In this document: positions 1-8,608 of the stretch, in pieces
How positions within the stretch are numbered: position 1 is the stretch's first letter
Layout: each line of letters opens with the position of its first letter
Source: Saprospira sp. CCB-QB6
Lineage (GTDB): Bacteria > Bacteroidota > Bacteroidia > Chitinophagales > Saprospiraceae
Direction: 5' to 3'
Assembly: GCF_028464065.1 (NCBI RefSeq)
Contig: NZ_CP116808.1
Location: 2,559,501 to 2,623,500, forward strand
DNA length: 64,000 nucleotides
Translations under genes and position numbers: made by a program
Notes under the pieces: generated by a model
Told to the model about the DNA's origin: nothing
The model's input: the letters and a program-made list of their open reading frames with translations, nothing else
Databases searched by the model: none

Positions 1-120
1 AAGATGGAGAAAAATACGAAGAGACTAAATTTGTTCATCATTTATATTTTTTATGTGGTTCAATCTAAATTGTACTTCTAGGTCCTCTCAATTTTAGCGC
101 CATCCTAAATAGGGTTAGGG

Positions 121-259
121 AGGCGGCGGAGCCGCCTCGGCTGAGGGATGGACAGCAGTGGCCGTCAGGCCAGACCCAGCGGGCGAAGCCCGCGCAGGGC
201 CGAGCGAGTAGCGAGCTGCGACACAGCCCGACCCGCCCGCAGGGCGGGGCAGCCCCAAA
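121..259 (-). repeat. GC-rich modular element copy 1 (GME-1)
   Basis: This is the first copy of the interspersed GC-rich element, read on the minus strand from TTTTGGGGCTGCCCC. It carries the core GCAGCTCGC then CTCGCTCGGCCCT. Its variable hairpin 2 is GCGGGC-ttc-GCCCGC, followed by GGTCTGGCC, hairpin 3 and the tail CCATCCCTCAGCC with a GGCGGC/GCCGCC stem. It sits upstream of folD with its head towards the folD promoter. Nothing recognisable lies in bases 1-120. Confidence 0.85.
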
Positions 260-314
260 ATACTTGGAATAGAAAAAAAAAGGAAAATAATCCAGTGGGC
301 TGCTTAAAATAGGC

Positions 315-322
315 TATTTTTG
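315..322 (+). promoter_or_regulatory. -7 box TAnnTTTG for folD
   Basis: TATTTTTG matches the Bacteroidota sigma-A -7 consensus and lies 33 nt before the folD ATG. No convincing TTG -33 element stands at the expected distance. The box overlaps a possible upstream TTG start codon, which argues against that start. Confidence 0.45.
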
Positions 323-355
323 GGGGCATTAAACCACCCTCAAAGAAATAGGTCC

Positions 356-1252
356 ATGCAACTTTTAGATGGTAAAGCCCTCTCTCAAAGTATTCAGTTA
401 GAGCTCAAAGCAGAAGTAGAACAGCTCCTTGCCCAAGGCGGCCGTGCCCCTCATTTGGTGGCCGTATTGGTTGGCGAGCATCCGGCTTCGGCCAGCTATG
501 TACGCAATAAAATGCGGGCTTGTGAAAGAGCTAATTTTCGTTCTAGTTTGAAGCAATTGGCGGCAGATATTAGCCAGGAAGAATTGTTGGCAGAAATAGC
601 TGCGCTCAATCAAGATCCTGAAGTGGATGGCTATATTTTGCAGTTGCCATTGCCTGCTCATATAGATGAACACTTAGTGACGCAGGCGGTTGCGCCCGAG
701 AAGGATGTAGATGGATTTCATCCCTATAATTTGGGACAAATGTTATTGGGCGAAGATTGTTATTTGCCAGCTACGCCCATGGGGATGATCACGCTTTTGG
801 AGCGTTATGGGATCGAGACCGCGGGCAAAGAAGCGGTTGTGATTGGTCGCTCGAACATTGTGGGTCGTCCGATGAGTGTATTGCTTTCTCGCAAGCATCC
901 GCAGGGCGATTGTACGGTGACGCTTTTACATAGTCGTAGCCGAGATATGGCTGAGCATTGTCGGCGGGCCGATATTATTGTGGCGGCTATTGGTCGAGCT
1001 AATTTCTTAACGGCTGATATGGTCAAAGAAGGGGCGATAATCTTGGATGTGGGCATCAATGCCGTAGATGATTCCAAGGCCAAAAGAGGGTACCGTTTGG
1101 TGGGAGATGTTGATTTTGATGCCTTAAAAGATAAAGTATCGGCGATGACGCCCGTGCCTGGAGGCGTTGGTCCAATGACCGTTGTTTCCTTATTGATGAA
1201 CTGCCTAAAAGCCTATAAAACAGGTGCAGGCAAAGCCCTAGAAAACCAGTAA
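356..1252 (+). CDS. folD: Bifunctional methylenetetrahydrofolate dehydrogenase / methenyl-THF cyclohydrolase FolD
   Basis: FolD oxidises 5,10-methylene-THF with NADP and hydrolyses the methenyl product to 10-formyl-THF in cytoplasmic one-carbon metabolism. The 298-residue product is full length for the family. The SYVRNKMRACE segment holds the expected catalytic Lys near residue 52. Also visible are QLPLP (96-100), DVDGFHP (117-123), the Rossmann segment VIGRSNIVGRP (about 162-172) and the C-terminal signature TPVPGGVGPMT (265-275). The ATG at 356 is preferred over an in-frame TTG at 320 because the latter overlaps a promoter-like box and adds residues unlike the family. The next gene begins 3 nt after the stop, so the two are probably cotranscribed. 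Confidence 0.97.
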   Translation: MQLLDGKALSQSIQLELKAEVEQLLAQGGRAPHLVAVLVGEHPASASYVRNKMRACERANFRSSLKQLAADISQEELLAEIAALNQDPEVDGYILQLPLPAHIDEHLVTQAVAPEKDVDGFHPYNLGQMLLGEDCYLPATPMGMITLLERYGIETAGKEAVVIGRSNIVGRPMSVLLSRKHPQGDCTVTLLHSRSRDMAEHCRRADIIVAAIGRANFLTADMVKEGAIILDVGINAVDDSKAKRGYRLVGDVDFDALKDKVSAMTPVPGGVGPMTVVSLLMNCLKAYKTGAGKALENQ

Positions 1253-1255
1253 ACT

Positions 1256-3778
1256 ATGCGAATATTGAGTTTTGTGGCCGTATTGGTCCTTACTATATTT
1301 CTCTTTCTTTTTCTGAACTCCTCCGACTTTGCTTCTTCTCTAGTGGGGCGGATAACGAAAAAAGAAACCTTTATTCCCCCGATGGGGAAGCTATTGAGTC
1401 CGAGTTCGGGTTTTTGGCGCAATGCCGAACATGCAAATGGCCCATCTTTGCCCTCTTCTTTGCGTGATGGTTCGCTTAGCGCCCCAGTAGAATTGTTGTA
1501 TGATGAGCGCATGGTGCCGCACATCTTTGCAGACAATATGCAGGATGCCTTTTTTGCCCAGGGTTATGCTACGGCTAGCCTTCGACTTTGGCAGATGGAG
1601 TTTCAGACGCATGCTGTTTCTGGCCGTTTGGCAGAGGTTTTGGCCACCTCGGAAAAGATGCGAGAGGTTTTGCTTAAAATGGATCGTAAAAAGCGTAAAT
1701 CGGGCCTGCCTTTGGCGGCTAAAAAGACCGTAGAGCTTTGGAAGAAAGACCCCAAAACCTATGAGATCTTGCAGCGCTATGCCGATGGGGTCAATGCTTA
1801 TATTGATGATTTGTCTTATGCGGATTTGCCTTTAGAGTATAAGTTACTGAATTATCGTCCCGAAAAATGGACGGTGCTTAAATCAGCGCTTTTGCTCAAA
1901 GCCATGGCGGAGGATTTGACCGATAAAGACTATGATTTTGAGATGACCAATGCTTATAAATACTTTGGTCGAGATACCTTCAATATCTTTTATCCAGAAT
2001 ACTTTCCCGAGCAATCTCCCATTATCAACGATACGGCTTTTTATAACTTTAAGCCCGTAGCGGTAGGCGATAGCCTAGCCAAGCCTTTCTTGGGCTTTGA
2101 TCAGGGCTTGCCCAAAAATCCAAATCCCAAACCTAAGGGCATTGGAAGTAACAACTGGGCCGTAGGCGGCAAGAAGACGGCTTCGGGTTATCCTATCTTA
2201 TGTAATGACCCTCACCTCAAGCTCAATTTGCCTTCCATTTGGTTTGAGGTACAGATTGTAACGCCTGATTTTAATGTTTATGGAGCTACTTTGCCTGGGG
2301 CGCCAGGCGTAATCTCTGGCTTTAATCAACATATTGCTTGGGGCGTAACCAATGTGGCCCATGATGTTCGCGATTGGTATGCCGTAGAATGGACCGATGC
2401 GAGCAAATCCGCTTATATTTTTGATGGGGAAGAAAGAGCCAGCGAAAAAATCCTCGATACGGTTTATGTGCGAGGAGCGGGCTTTGTTGTCGATACCCTC
2501 ATTTATACGCATTTTGGCCCAGTGGTCCGTACCGTAAATGGCCAAGATTATGTCTTGCATTGGCAGGCCAATGAGCCTAGCTCTGAGGCAAAAACCTTTG
2601 TCTTGTTGGCCCAAGCCAAAAACTACCAAGATTATCAGGCTGCGATTAAGCATTTTTCTTGCCCCGCCCAAAACTTGGTTTTTGCTTGTAATAATGGAGA
2701 TATTGCGCTTTGGACTCAAGGCAAATTGCCTTTGCGCCGACCCGATCAAGGAAAGTTTGTAGCCGATGGCCGCTATTCCTTTAATCAATGGTCGGGCTTT
2801 ATGCCCCAAGAGCATATTCCACACGAATATAACCCCAAAAAGGGCTATGTGGCTTCAGCCAATCAGCATTCGGTCAGTCCCGCCTATCCCTACTATACCT
2901 ACGGCTATTTTGAGGAGTATCGTGGCCGCTATCTCAATGGCCAGTTGGATGCCCTTTCTGCAGCCACTGATAGCGAAATGAAGGCCTTGCAATTGAGCAA
3001 TTTTAGCCAAAAGGCCCAAGATTTCTTGCCCCTTTTGATGAAGTTCTTGCAAAGAGGAGATTTGACCAAAGATGAATTAGAGCTGTTGGCGCTTTTCCGC
3101 GATTGGGATTATGAGTATCATCCAGATGCCGTGGCCCCAACCATTTTTGAAGATTGGTTCTATAACCTGCAGGCCTTCACTTATGATGAATTGGATGAGG
3201 CAGCCGCCCAAGGTATGGAACTGCATTATCCCGATGCTTGGCGCTTGCTTGGCTTGCTTAAGCGGGATACGACTTCTTTTATTTGGGACCAGGTCGGAAC
3301 CAAAAAGCGAGAAACCGTAGAAGATATTGTTACCCTCTCTTTTAAAGAAACCCTGAATACCTTGCCCAAGAATAAAGCGGGCAAACCCATTTCTTGGGGC
3401 GAAATGAAGGCTACGGCACTTTATCACTTGGCCCGAATCGAGGAGTTTAGCGTGCTTAACCTTCCCGTAGGCGGAACCGCTGATGCGCTCAATGCCGTCA
3501 GCAATCGCTACGATTTTGCCGCTAGCCGCAAGGCCGATAGCCTAATTCATAAGGGCGGTTCTGCCGCGGGCCCCTCTTGGCGCATGATTGTCGAATTAGG
3601 CGATAAGAAACCTAAGGCACAAGCCATTTATCCCGGTGGCCAATCGGGGAATCCCGGTAGCCATTATTACGATAATATGGTGCAAGATTGGGCCGAAGGC
3701 CGCTACAACAAATTACATTACTTAGAATCTGCCGAAGAAGGAAAAGAGAATATCCGCATTCGCCAGCGTTTGCACTAA
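1256..3778 (+). CDS. Penicillin acylase family N-terminal nucleophile hydrolase
   Basis: The product is an 840-residue member of the penicillin amidase (Ntn hydrolase) family, which cleaves amides such as beta-lactam side chains or acyl-homoserine lactones after autocatalytic maturation. The N-terminus (ILSFVAVLVLTIFLFLFL) is a signal or anchor segment, so it should act in the periplasm. The SNNWAVGG motif places the predicted nucleophile at Ser298, which would become the beta-chain N-terminus. The downstream CNDPHL and GAPGVISGFNQHIAWGVTN segments are family hallmarks. The substrate cannot be told from sequence. It follows folD by 3 nt and is followed 15 nt later by a small membrane protein. 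Confidence 0.93.
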   Translation: MRILSFVAVLVLTIFLFLFLNSSDFASSLVGRITKKETFIPPMGKLLSPSSGFWRNAEHANGPSLPSSLRDGSLSAPVELLYDERMVPHIFADNMQDAFFAQGYATASLRLWQMEFQTHAVSGRLAEVLATSEKMREVLLKMDRKKRKSGLPLAAKKTVELWKKDPKTYEILQRYADGVNAYIDDLSYADLPLEYKLLNYRPEKWTVLKSALLLKAMAEDLTDKDYDFEMTNAYKYFGRDTFNIFYPEYFPEQSPIINDTAFYNFKPVAVGDSLAKPFLGFDQGLPKNPNPKPKGIGSNNWAVGGKKTASGYPILCNDPHLKLNLPSIWFEVQIVTPDFNVYGATLPGAPGVISGFNQHIAWGVTNVAHDVRDWYAVEWTDASKSAYIFDGEERASEKILDTVYVRGAGFVVDTLIYTHFGPVVRTVNGQDYVLHWQANEPSSEAKTFVLLAQAKNYQDYQAAIKHFSCPAQNLVFACNNGDIALWTQGKLPLRRPDQGKFVADGRYSFNQWSGFMPQEHIPHEYNPKKGYVASANQHSVSPAYPYYTYGYFEEYRGRYLNGQLDALSAATDSEMKALQLSNFSQKAQDFLPLLMKFLQRGDLTKDELELLALFRDWDYEYHPDAVAPTIFEDWFYNLQAFTYDELDEAAAQGMELHYPDAWRLLGLLKRDTTSFIWDQVGTKKRETVEDIVTLSFKETLNTLPKNKAGKPISWGEMKATALYHLARIEEFSVLNLPVGGTADALNAVSNRYDFAASRKADSLIHKGGSAAGPSWRMIVELGDKKPKAQAIYPGGQSGNPGSHYYDNMVQDWAEGRYNKLHYLESAEEGKENIRIRQRLH

Positions 3779-3793
3779 AAAAGACGATTTATT

Positions 3794-4222
3794 ATGACTA
3801 GAGTATTATTAGGTGCCGCAGTGCTCTTTTTGCTCATCAGCATTTCTTTTTGGCTCTTTGCAAGCTGGTGGTGGGCCAATTTATTCTTCGCCATTATCAT
3901 CGGTTTTGCCATGCAATTGGGCCTAGGTAGCAGCTTTTTGGCTGGGGCGGGTAGCAGCTTCCTTAGCTGGTTTGTCGCCATGTACTGGATCAATGCAGGC
4001 AATGGTGGCTTGCTCCTCCAAAAAATGCGGGCCGTTTTGGGCCTTCCCTTTGGCTCCGATACTGGCGTGATGCTTTTTATCGCTCTTCTCGGTGCCTTAC
4101 TTGGCGGCCTAGGCTTCTTACTCGGTCAGTTGGGCCGAGATATTGCCACTGGCCCCATTGATGGCCGATCTAAACGCAGAAGAAGAGGACGCAAACGATC
4201 TGCTGCTACTTTCAAGATTTAA
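3794..4222 (+). CDS. Small membrane protein of unknown function
   Basis: I do not recognise this 142-residue protein. It has about four hydrophobic segments (roughly residues 4-25, 27-45, 50-70 and 90-115), the middle ones rich in Gly, Ala and Ser. It ends in a strongly basic cytoplasmic tail (RSKRRRRGRKR). It starts 15 nt after the acylase gene and is probably the last gene of the folD operon. A GC-rich modular element begins 5 nt after its stop codon. Confidence 0.75.
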   Translation: MTRVLLGAAVLFLLISISFWLFASWWWANLFFAIIIGFAMQLGLGSSFLAGAGSSFLSWFVAMYWINAGNGGLLLQKMRAVLGLPFGSDTGVMLFIALLGALLGGLGFLLGQLGRDIATGPIDGRSKRRRRGRKRSAATFKI

Positions 4223-4226
4223 TTTT

Positions 4227-4390
4227 TTTGGGGCTGCCCCGCCCTTCGGGCGGGTCGGGCTGTGTCGCAGCTCGCAGGTCGCTCGGCCCTTCAGCGCTAA
4301 AGCGCTTCGGTCTGGCCCTGCGGGCCACTGCTGTCCATCCCTCAGCCAAGTCGCTGCGCTCCTTTGCGGCGGCTTTGCCGCCTGTCCACC
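4227..4390 (+). repeat. GME-2
   Basis: GC-rich modular element, plus orientation, with head A (GGGGCTGCCCCGCCC). Its 5' T-run starts right after the stop codon of the membrane-protein gene. Hairpin 2 is AGCGCT-aa-AGCGCT and hairpin 3 is GGCCC-tgc-GGGCC. The tail CCATCCCTCAGCC is followed by a GGCGGC-ttt-GCCGCC stem. Confidence 0.9.
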
Positions 4391-4445
4391 GCAAAATGGA
4401 CCAAAACACTACTTTCCAGAACCTAGTTTTTAACTAACATACATT

Positions 4446-5345
4446 ATGAGTACAGAAAAAAAAGCCCACAAATCGGGCTTTGTCAATATTGTGGGCCATC
4501 CCAATGTCGGGAAATCTACCCTGATGAATGCCTTGGTTGGCGAACGGATGTCGATTATTACCAATAAGCCCCAAACAACTCGCCACCGCATCTTGGGCAT
4601 TGTCTCTGAGGAGGATTACCAAATTGTGTTTAGCGACACCCCCGGCCTTATCCAAGATCCTAGCTATAAAATGCAGGAGCGCATGAATGAGTATGTCAAA
4701 TCTACCCTAGAGGATAGCGATTTGATGTTACTCGTGGCCGATGCAACCGAAAAGATTTCAGATGAATCAGCCATTTTTGAGCTTTTGGCTAAGCTTAAAG
4801 CTCCCGTTTTCTTGCTGCTCAACAAAATTGATTTGCTCCCGCCTAAAGAACAATTGGAGCAGTTGGCCGCTTGGAGTAAAAAACTCGATTTTGCCGAGCT
4901 GATTCCCATTTCAGCCCTCAATCGCATCAATACGGATTTGGTCCTGGAGAAAGTAATTGAACGCATGCCCGAAGGTCCTATTTATTATCCGAAAGAACAG
5001 TTTACCGACCGCCCAGAGCGCTTCTTTATTTCCGAAATTATCCGAGAAAAGATTTTGCTCAATTATCATCAAGAGATTCCTTACTCAGTAGAAGTAGTGG
5101 TAGAAGCCTTCCAAGAAGAACCCGATATTACCCGCATTTTGGCTAATATTTATGTGGCCAGAAAAACGCAAAAAGGTATTCTAATTGGAAAAGGAGGCCA
5201 AGCCATTAAGCGCTTGGGCCAAGACTCCCGTCTCGCTATTCAAGAGTTTTTGCAGACCAAAGTATACCTAGAATTGCACGTAAAGATCAAAGACAATTGG
5301 CGAGATGATGAGCGCAGTCTGAATTATTTTGGTTACACGTCTTAA
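4446..5345 (+). CDS. era: GTPase Era
   Basis: Era is an essential GTPase that binds the 3' end of 16S rRNA and assists 30S subunit maturation. The 299-residue protein has G1 GHPNVGKST (17-25), the switch I threonines in PQTTRH, G3 DTPG (64-67) and G4 NKID (126-129). A C-terminal KH domain carries the GKGG loop (ILIGKGGQAIKRLG). Length and domain order are normal. It stands alone, with a GC-rich element upstream and an unrelated gene about 190 nt downstream. Confidence 0.98.
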   Translation: MSTEKKAHKSGFVNIVGHPNVGKSTLMNALVGERMSIITNKPQTTRHRILGIVSEEDYQIVFSDTPGLIQDPSYKMQERMNEYVKSTLEDSDLMLLVADATEKISDESAIFELLAKLKAPVFLLLNKIDLLPPKEQLEQLAAWSKKLDFAELIPISALNRINTDLVLEKVIERMPEGPIYYPKEQFTDRPERFFISEIIREKILLNYHQEIPYSVEVVVEAFQEEPDITRILANIYVARKTQKGILIGKGGQAIKRLGQDSRLAIQEFLQTKVYLELHVKIKDNWRDDERSLNYFGYTS

Positions 5346-5459
5346 TCCATTAAAGCTCCTTGAAAGGGCTTGTATATGGGCTTTTGCCTAAAAAGTAGGT
5401 AAAGTCCCTAATCTTATTTTTTTTGCCCATAAAACTAGGATAATGCTTGAGAGTTTGCT

Positions 5460-5467
5460 TAAATTTG
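5460..5467 (+). promoter_or_regulatory. -7 box TAnnTTTG
   Basis: TAAATTTG lies 66 nt before the ATG at 5533 and fits the Bacteroidota -7 consensus. No clear -33 TTG is seen at 19-21 nt spacing. Confidence 0.35.
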
Positions 5468-5532
5468 CGTACTATTATACCTGAAAGTAGAATATACGAT
5501 ACGACTATCTCCAAGATAAATCCTGCAGTTTT

Positions 5533-6105
5533 ATGGAACAACTGACACTGAGTTTCAAAAATATCATTCGCCAAAGGTGCGAGGCCCAAGGCCAGCTCCT
5601 CTTAGCCGATTTGCTTGAAAAAGCGGCTAAGCAAGAGTTTGTACAATTGGCAACTGCTCTCCCCGCAGAAAATGTACAGCTTCATTGGCAAGAGTTTAAG
5701 CAAGCTCGTTTGGCCCAAACGGCCTTTAGAGAATTGCGCTCTGCCCAATTACAATCTTATCCTTTTCAGTATCTCGGCTATTTCCAATTAGGGGAAGAAG
5801 CAGAGGCTTTGCCTTTTGGAGAAGAACAATTCTCGGCGAGTTTGCAGGCTCGTCCCGTTTTTGTCCAATCTGATGCAGCTGCAAAGGCTTGTAATATGAG
5901 TTGGTTGTTGGAGCTGCTCACGCAAACGGAAAAGGTAGCTGCTGATCCTCAGCGCCAAGACCAATTGTTTTGGGAAGAAGGACCAGCAGGAAGCCAGCAA
6001 CTGCGTATAGAGCGGAAGCATGGAAATCAGAAGGAAGTGCAGATTATTCGTTTCAATAACAACTATTCGACCGTGAGCTGGCAGCATCAAATTGAGCTGA
6101 GCTAG
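5533..6105 (+). CDS. Conserved hypothetical protein, soluble
   Basis: I do not recognise this 190-residue protein. It has no signal peptide or membrane segment and is rich in Gln, Glu, Leu and Ala. The N-terminal third looks helical, and the C-terminus has beta-type segments (LRIERKHGNQKEVQIIRFNN). The next gene follows after a 24-nt gap on the same strand, so the pair may be an operon that ends at the hairpin at 6592. Confidence 0.7.
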   Translation: MEQLTLSFKNIIRQRCEAQGQLLLADLLEKAAKQEFVQLATALPAENVQLHWQEFKQARLAQTAFRELRSAQLQSYPFQYLGYFQLGEEAEALPFGEEQFSASLQARPVFVQSDAAAKACNMSWLLELLTQTEKVAADPQRQDQLFWEEGPAGSQQLRIERKHGNQKEVQIIRFNNNYSTVSWQHQIELS

Positions 6106-6129
6106 CCTACTGGTCCAGCTAACACGCTT

Positions 6130-6573
6130 ATGAGTTTAAAAGCCTATTACGAAACAGTAGAAGCCGCTATCGCTAAATTGGGCATTGATCCCGTTTCGAG
6201 CCGAGGAAAAGAAAAAGAGGGCCTTTGGACCCTAACCAAGAAGGACATTATGGTCTGGATTGACCTTTGGGAAATCGAAAGAGAAGGCCGGCCCTATTTC
6301 CAAGTGATGTCTCCGCTTTTTCATGTTCCAGAAAATGCAGAACTTCGCAATGAGCTCTTTGCCGAATTGCTTCAAATCAATGACCGCCTTTATGGGGGCG
6401 TTGCTTTTACGACCTTCAAAAACTGGATTTATCTCAAGATTATCCGCGAGGCAGACGGACTTTCTGTAGATGAGGCCCACGCTAGTATTATGCGCGTAGG
6501 CAGTTATGCAGAGCGACATGGAGAAGCGCTCTCAAATAAATTTAATATCGAAATAGCTCGATTTAATAAATAG
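6130..6573 (+). CDS. YbjN / type III secretion chaperone-like domain protein
   Basis: The 147-residue product resembles the YbjN-type (CesT chaperone-like fold) single-domain proteins. It has an N-terminal helix, then a beta sheet (GLWTLTKKDIMVWIDLWEIEREGRPYFQVMSPL). The VPENAELRNELFAELLQIN helix with RLYGGVAFTTFKNWIYLKI is typical of that fold. In other bacteria such proteins are chaperones or regulators of unclear target; no partner is visible here. It is followed by a strong intrinsic terminator. Confidence 0.6.
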   Translation: MSLKAYYETVEAAIAKLGIDPVSSRGKEKEGLWTLTKKDIMVWIDLWEIEREGRPYFQVMSPLFHVPENAELRNELFAELLQINDRLYGGVAFTTFKNWIYLKIIREADGLSVDEAHASIMRVGSYAERHGEALSNKFNIEIARFNK

Positions 6574-6591
6574 GACGAGCTGGTCTAAAAG

Positions 6592-6630
6592 AAAAGGGAA
6601 GCTGTGAATTTTCACAGCTTCCCTTTTTGC
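6592..6630 (+). terminator. Intrinsic terminator, probably bidirectional
   Basis: A perfect 17-bp stem (6592-6608 with 6611-6627) encloses a TT loop and is flanked by A- and T-runs. It closes the 5533-6573 operon, but it lies beyond the element separating it from the convergent gene at 6794. Confidence 0.85.
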
Positions 6631-6633
6631 GTT

Positions 6634-6790
6634 TTGGGCGGCGCAGCCGCCCCGGCCGAAGGCCGAACGGCCTAGCGATGTGCAGCAGTGGCCGCAGGCC
6701 AGACCAAGGCGGCTTTGCCGCCACAGGGCCGAGCGAATAGCGAGCTGCGGAACGTAGCGCCGCAAGGCGAAGCCGCAGCGGAGGCCCCAA
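6634..6790 (-). repeat. GME-3
   Basis: Minus-strand modular element with head B (TTGGGGCCTCCG then GCGCTACGTT). Hairpin 2 is GGCGGC-aaa-GCCGCC and the tail is CACATCGCTAGGCC. The head starts 4 nt after the stop of the DUF4834-like gene on the same strand. Confidence 0.88.
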
Positions 6791-6793
6791 ATC

Positions 6794-7075
6794 TTAATCT
6801 AGTTCTTCAAAATCAATATATTCGCCATCATTGCGAGGCTTTTGTTTTTGTTCCTGCTTCTGTTGGCGGGGGGGATGGCCTTGAGTGCCAAACTCTTGTT
6901 CGTTAACATATTGGCCCTGGCCTTGTTGTTGGGCCTGCATTTGTTGTTGGAACATCCGCATAAATTGTTCTTGTGGGCTAAGTGGTCGTTCTTGCTTGGG
7001 AGGAGCCAAAAAAACGGGCTTAATCAGGAAGCGGTAAACCAAATAGGCGAAGAAAAGAAGAAATAAAGTCTGCAT
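6794..7075 (-). CDS. DUF4834-like small membrane protein
   Basis: This 93-residue protein has one N-terminal membrane segment (TLFLLFFAYLVYRFLI), a Gln-rich cytoplasmic linker and a conserved acidic C-terminus GEYIDFEELD. That architecture and ending match the small Bacteroidota family DUF4834, whose function is unknown. The call rests on recall of the C-terminal signature. It lies 43 nt downstream of the phosphatase gene on the same strand and may be cotranscribed with it. Confidence 0.7.
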   Translation of the reverse strand: MQTLFLLFFAYLVYRFLIKPVFLAPPKQERPLSPQEQFMRMFQQQMQAQQQGQGQYVNEQEFGTQGHPPRQQKQEQKQKPRNDGEYIDFEELD

Positions 7076-7118
7076 TATGATAAGTCTTGTTGTAGTCTAT
7101 GAAAGGCAAAAAGAGCGC

Positions 7119-8468
7119 CTAGGAGGCTTTGACCGCCATTTTGGCAGCGGGAGCCTGTTTCCCCTGCTCTTTTGTCGCAAAGATGTGTCCTGTAAGGATC
7201 GAAATGTCATCGGGAAACTCCATGCTGCCCTTAAACTCTTTCATTTCTTGCATGAGGGCTGCGTTAAATTCAACAGCCGAAAGCCGGTGATGTTTGGCAA
7301 TAAAGTCTTCTATGGCTTTTTCTTCTACAGTTTCGCCTGCTTCATTGCGCAAATCGGTTAGGCCATCAGTATAGAGGAAGAAAAAGGCATCCTCTTGCAG
7401 GTAAATTTCGCCCCATTCTAGTTTGGGAATTTTGGGGACAATGCCCAAAATCGTGCAGCCCTTATCTAGTCGTTCAACCTGGCCATTTCGATAGAGAAAA
7501 GGCGGGTTGTGTCCAGCATTGAGATAGAGCAAACGGCCTGTGCTGCGGTTGTAGCGGGCCACAAAAAAGGTAATAAAGCGATCGCCTCGGGTGGCTTTGA
7601 GGACCTTCTCATTGAGGCGGTCGACAAATTCGGGGATCTTGAGATCTTTGCGATGAATGAGGGTTTGTAGGTTGGCTTGGAAGTTCGACATCAGGATTGC
7701 GGCTGAAATACCCTTGCCTGAAATATCGGCAATACAAAAGGCAATTTCATCTTCATTGAGCTCCATAAAGTCATAGTAATCGCCACCAACGCCCTCATGC
7801 GGCTGATAAATCCCCGCAAAATCAAAGCGTTGATTGTTGGGCAATTTGTTGGGAATAAGCATGTTCTGGACCTGGTTCGCTAATCGGAGCTCATGGCGCA
7901 TTTTTTCTTGGGCCAATTGTCTTTTGAAGAGGCGTTTATTCTCAATGGCAACGGCCACTACATTGGTCAAGGTCCCAATAAATCGAATGGCCTCAAAGAG
8001 TTCTTCCCCTTTTCGGGCCTCTTTATGGACAAAGGCAAAGGCGATGGCCTCCTCCTTATGATAAACGGGAATCACATAGTTAAACTCGCAGAGCAAAGGA
8101 TGATCTTCCCCAATTTTAGAAATCCGCTGATAGGCCGAAAAATACTCGCTAATGTCTAGAACCAAGAGCTTTTCGTCTATTCCCTTATGCGTAGCGACTT
8201 GCCAATGCCCATCTTTGCAACTATATAGGGCAAAGCGATTGGCGCCCATCTCCCAACTTAGGGTATCGGTATAGATTTTAAACAGGTCCTGAATCTTAAT
8301 GTTGTTGTTGATGGCCTGCGTAATTTCCGATAAGCGGTTAATCTGCAGTTGCTGCAAGTAGAGCTTGTGTTCTAGCTCTTCTATCCGCGGCAAGCTTGTT
8401 TTATCTAGGCTGTCCATAGGCGCCGGTTTTGTCTCCTTGAATAATGAACGCATTGAAAAATAACGCAA
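7119..8468 (-). CDS. GAF-domain PP2C (RsbU/SpoIIE-type) serine phosphatase
   Basis: The 449-residue protein has a short coiled-coil N-terminus (EELEHKLYLQQLQINRLSEIT), a GAF-like sensor region (about 55-195) and a SpoIIE/RsbU phosphatase domain (about 215-430). The metal-binding motifs GGDYYDF and ADISGKG, then AGHNPP and YTDGLTD, are all present. Such enzymes dephosphorylate anti-anti-sigma or related partners in switch modules. No kinase or anti-sigma partner lies nearby. The start could also be the second Met, five codons in. Confidence 0.92.
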   Translation of the reverse strand: MRYFSMRSLFKETKPAPMDSLDKTSLPRIEELEHKLYLQQLQINRLSEITQAINNNIKIQDLFKIYTDTLSWEMGANRFALYSCKDGHWQVATHKGIDEKLLVLDISEYFSAYQRISKIGEDHPLLCEFNYVIPVYHKEEAIAFAFVHKEARKGEELFEAIRFIGTLTNVVAVAIENKRLFKRQLAQEKMRHELRLANQVQNMLIPNKLPNNQRFDFAGIYQPHEGVGGDYYDFMELNEDEIAFCIADISGKGISAAILMSNFQANLQTLIHRKDLKIPEFVDRLNEKVLKATRGDRFITFFVARYNRSTGRLLYLNAGHNPPFLYRNGQVERLDKGCTILGIVPKIPKLEWGEIYLQEDAFFFLYTDGLTDLRNEAGETVEEKAIEDFIAKHHRLSAVEFNAALMQEMKEFKGSMEFPDDISILTGHIFATKEQGKQAPAAKMAVKAS

Positions 8469-8608
8469 AGCGCTAAGGCTAGGCGATTTTGAAATAAGTT
8501 CAATTAAAGATAAGAAAAATCGCTGGCCAAAGGCCTTAAACTCTTGTTATTTGGGCGCATCTTCTAACTTAGGCTTTGTATTTTGCGCCTCAATCATTTT
8601 AATATCTT

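Noticed and set aside
121-259. GC-rich elements as IS remnants or Correia-type MITEs
   Set aside because: I find no transposase remnant, no consistent terminal inverted repeats spanning each element and no obvious target duplications; mobility remains possible but unproved.
320-355. TTG start 12 codons upstream of the folD ATG
   Set aside because: It overlaps the promoter -7 box and adds residues not typical for FolD.
4143-4433. Open frames in GC-rich elements, encoding similar peptides (RAERTASCEMARP-like) at many loci
   Set aside because: They recur in all elements because the DNA is GC-rich and repeated; they change frame and direction, have no start signals and follow hairpin sequence rather than codon constraint.
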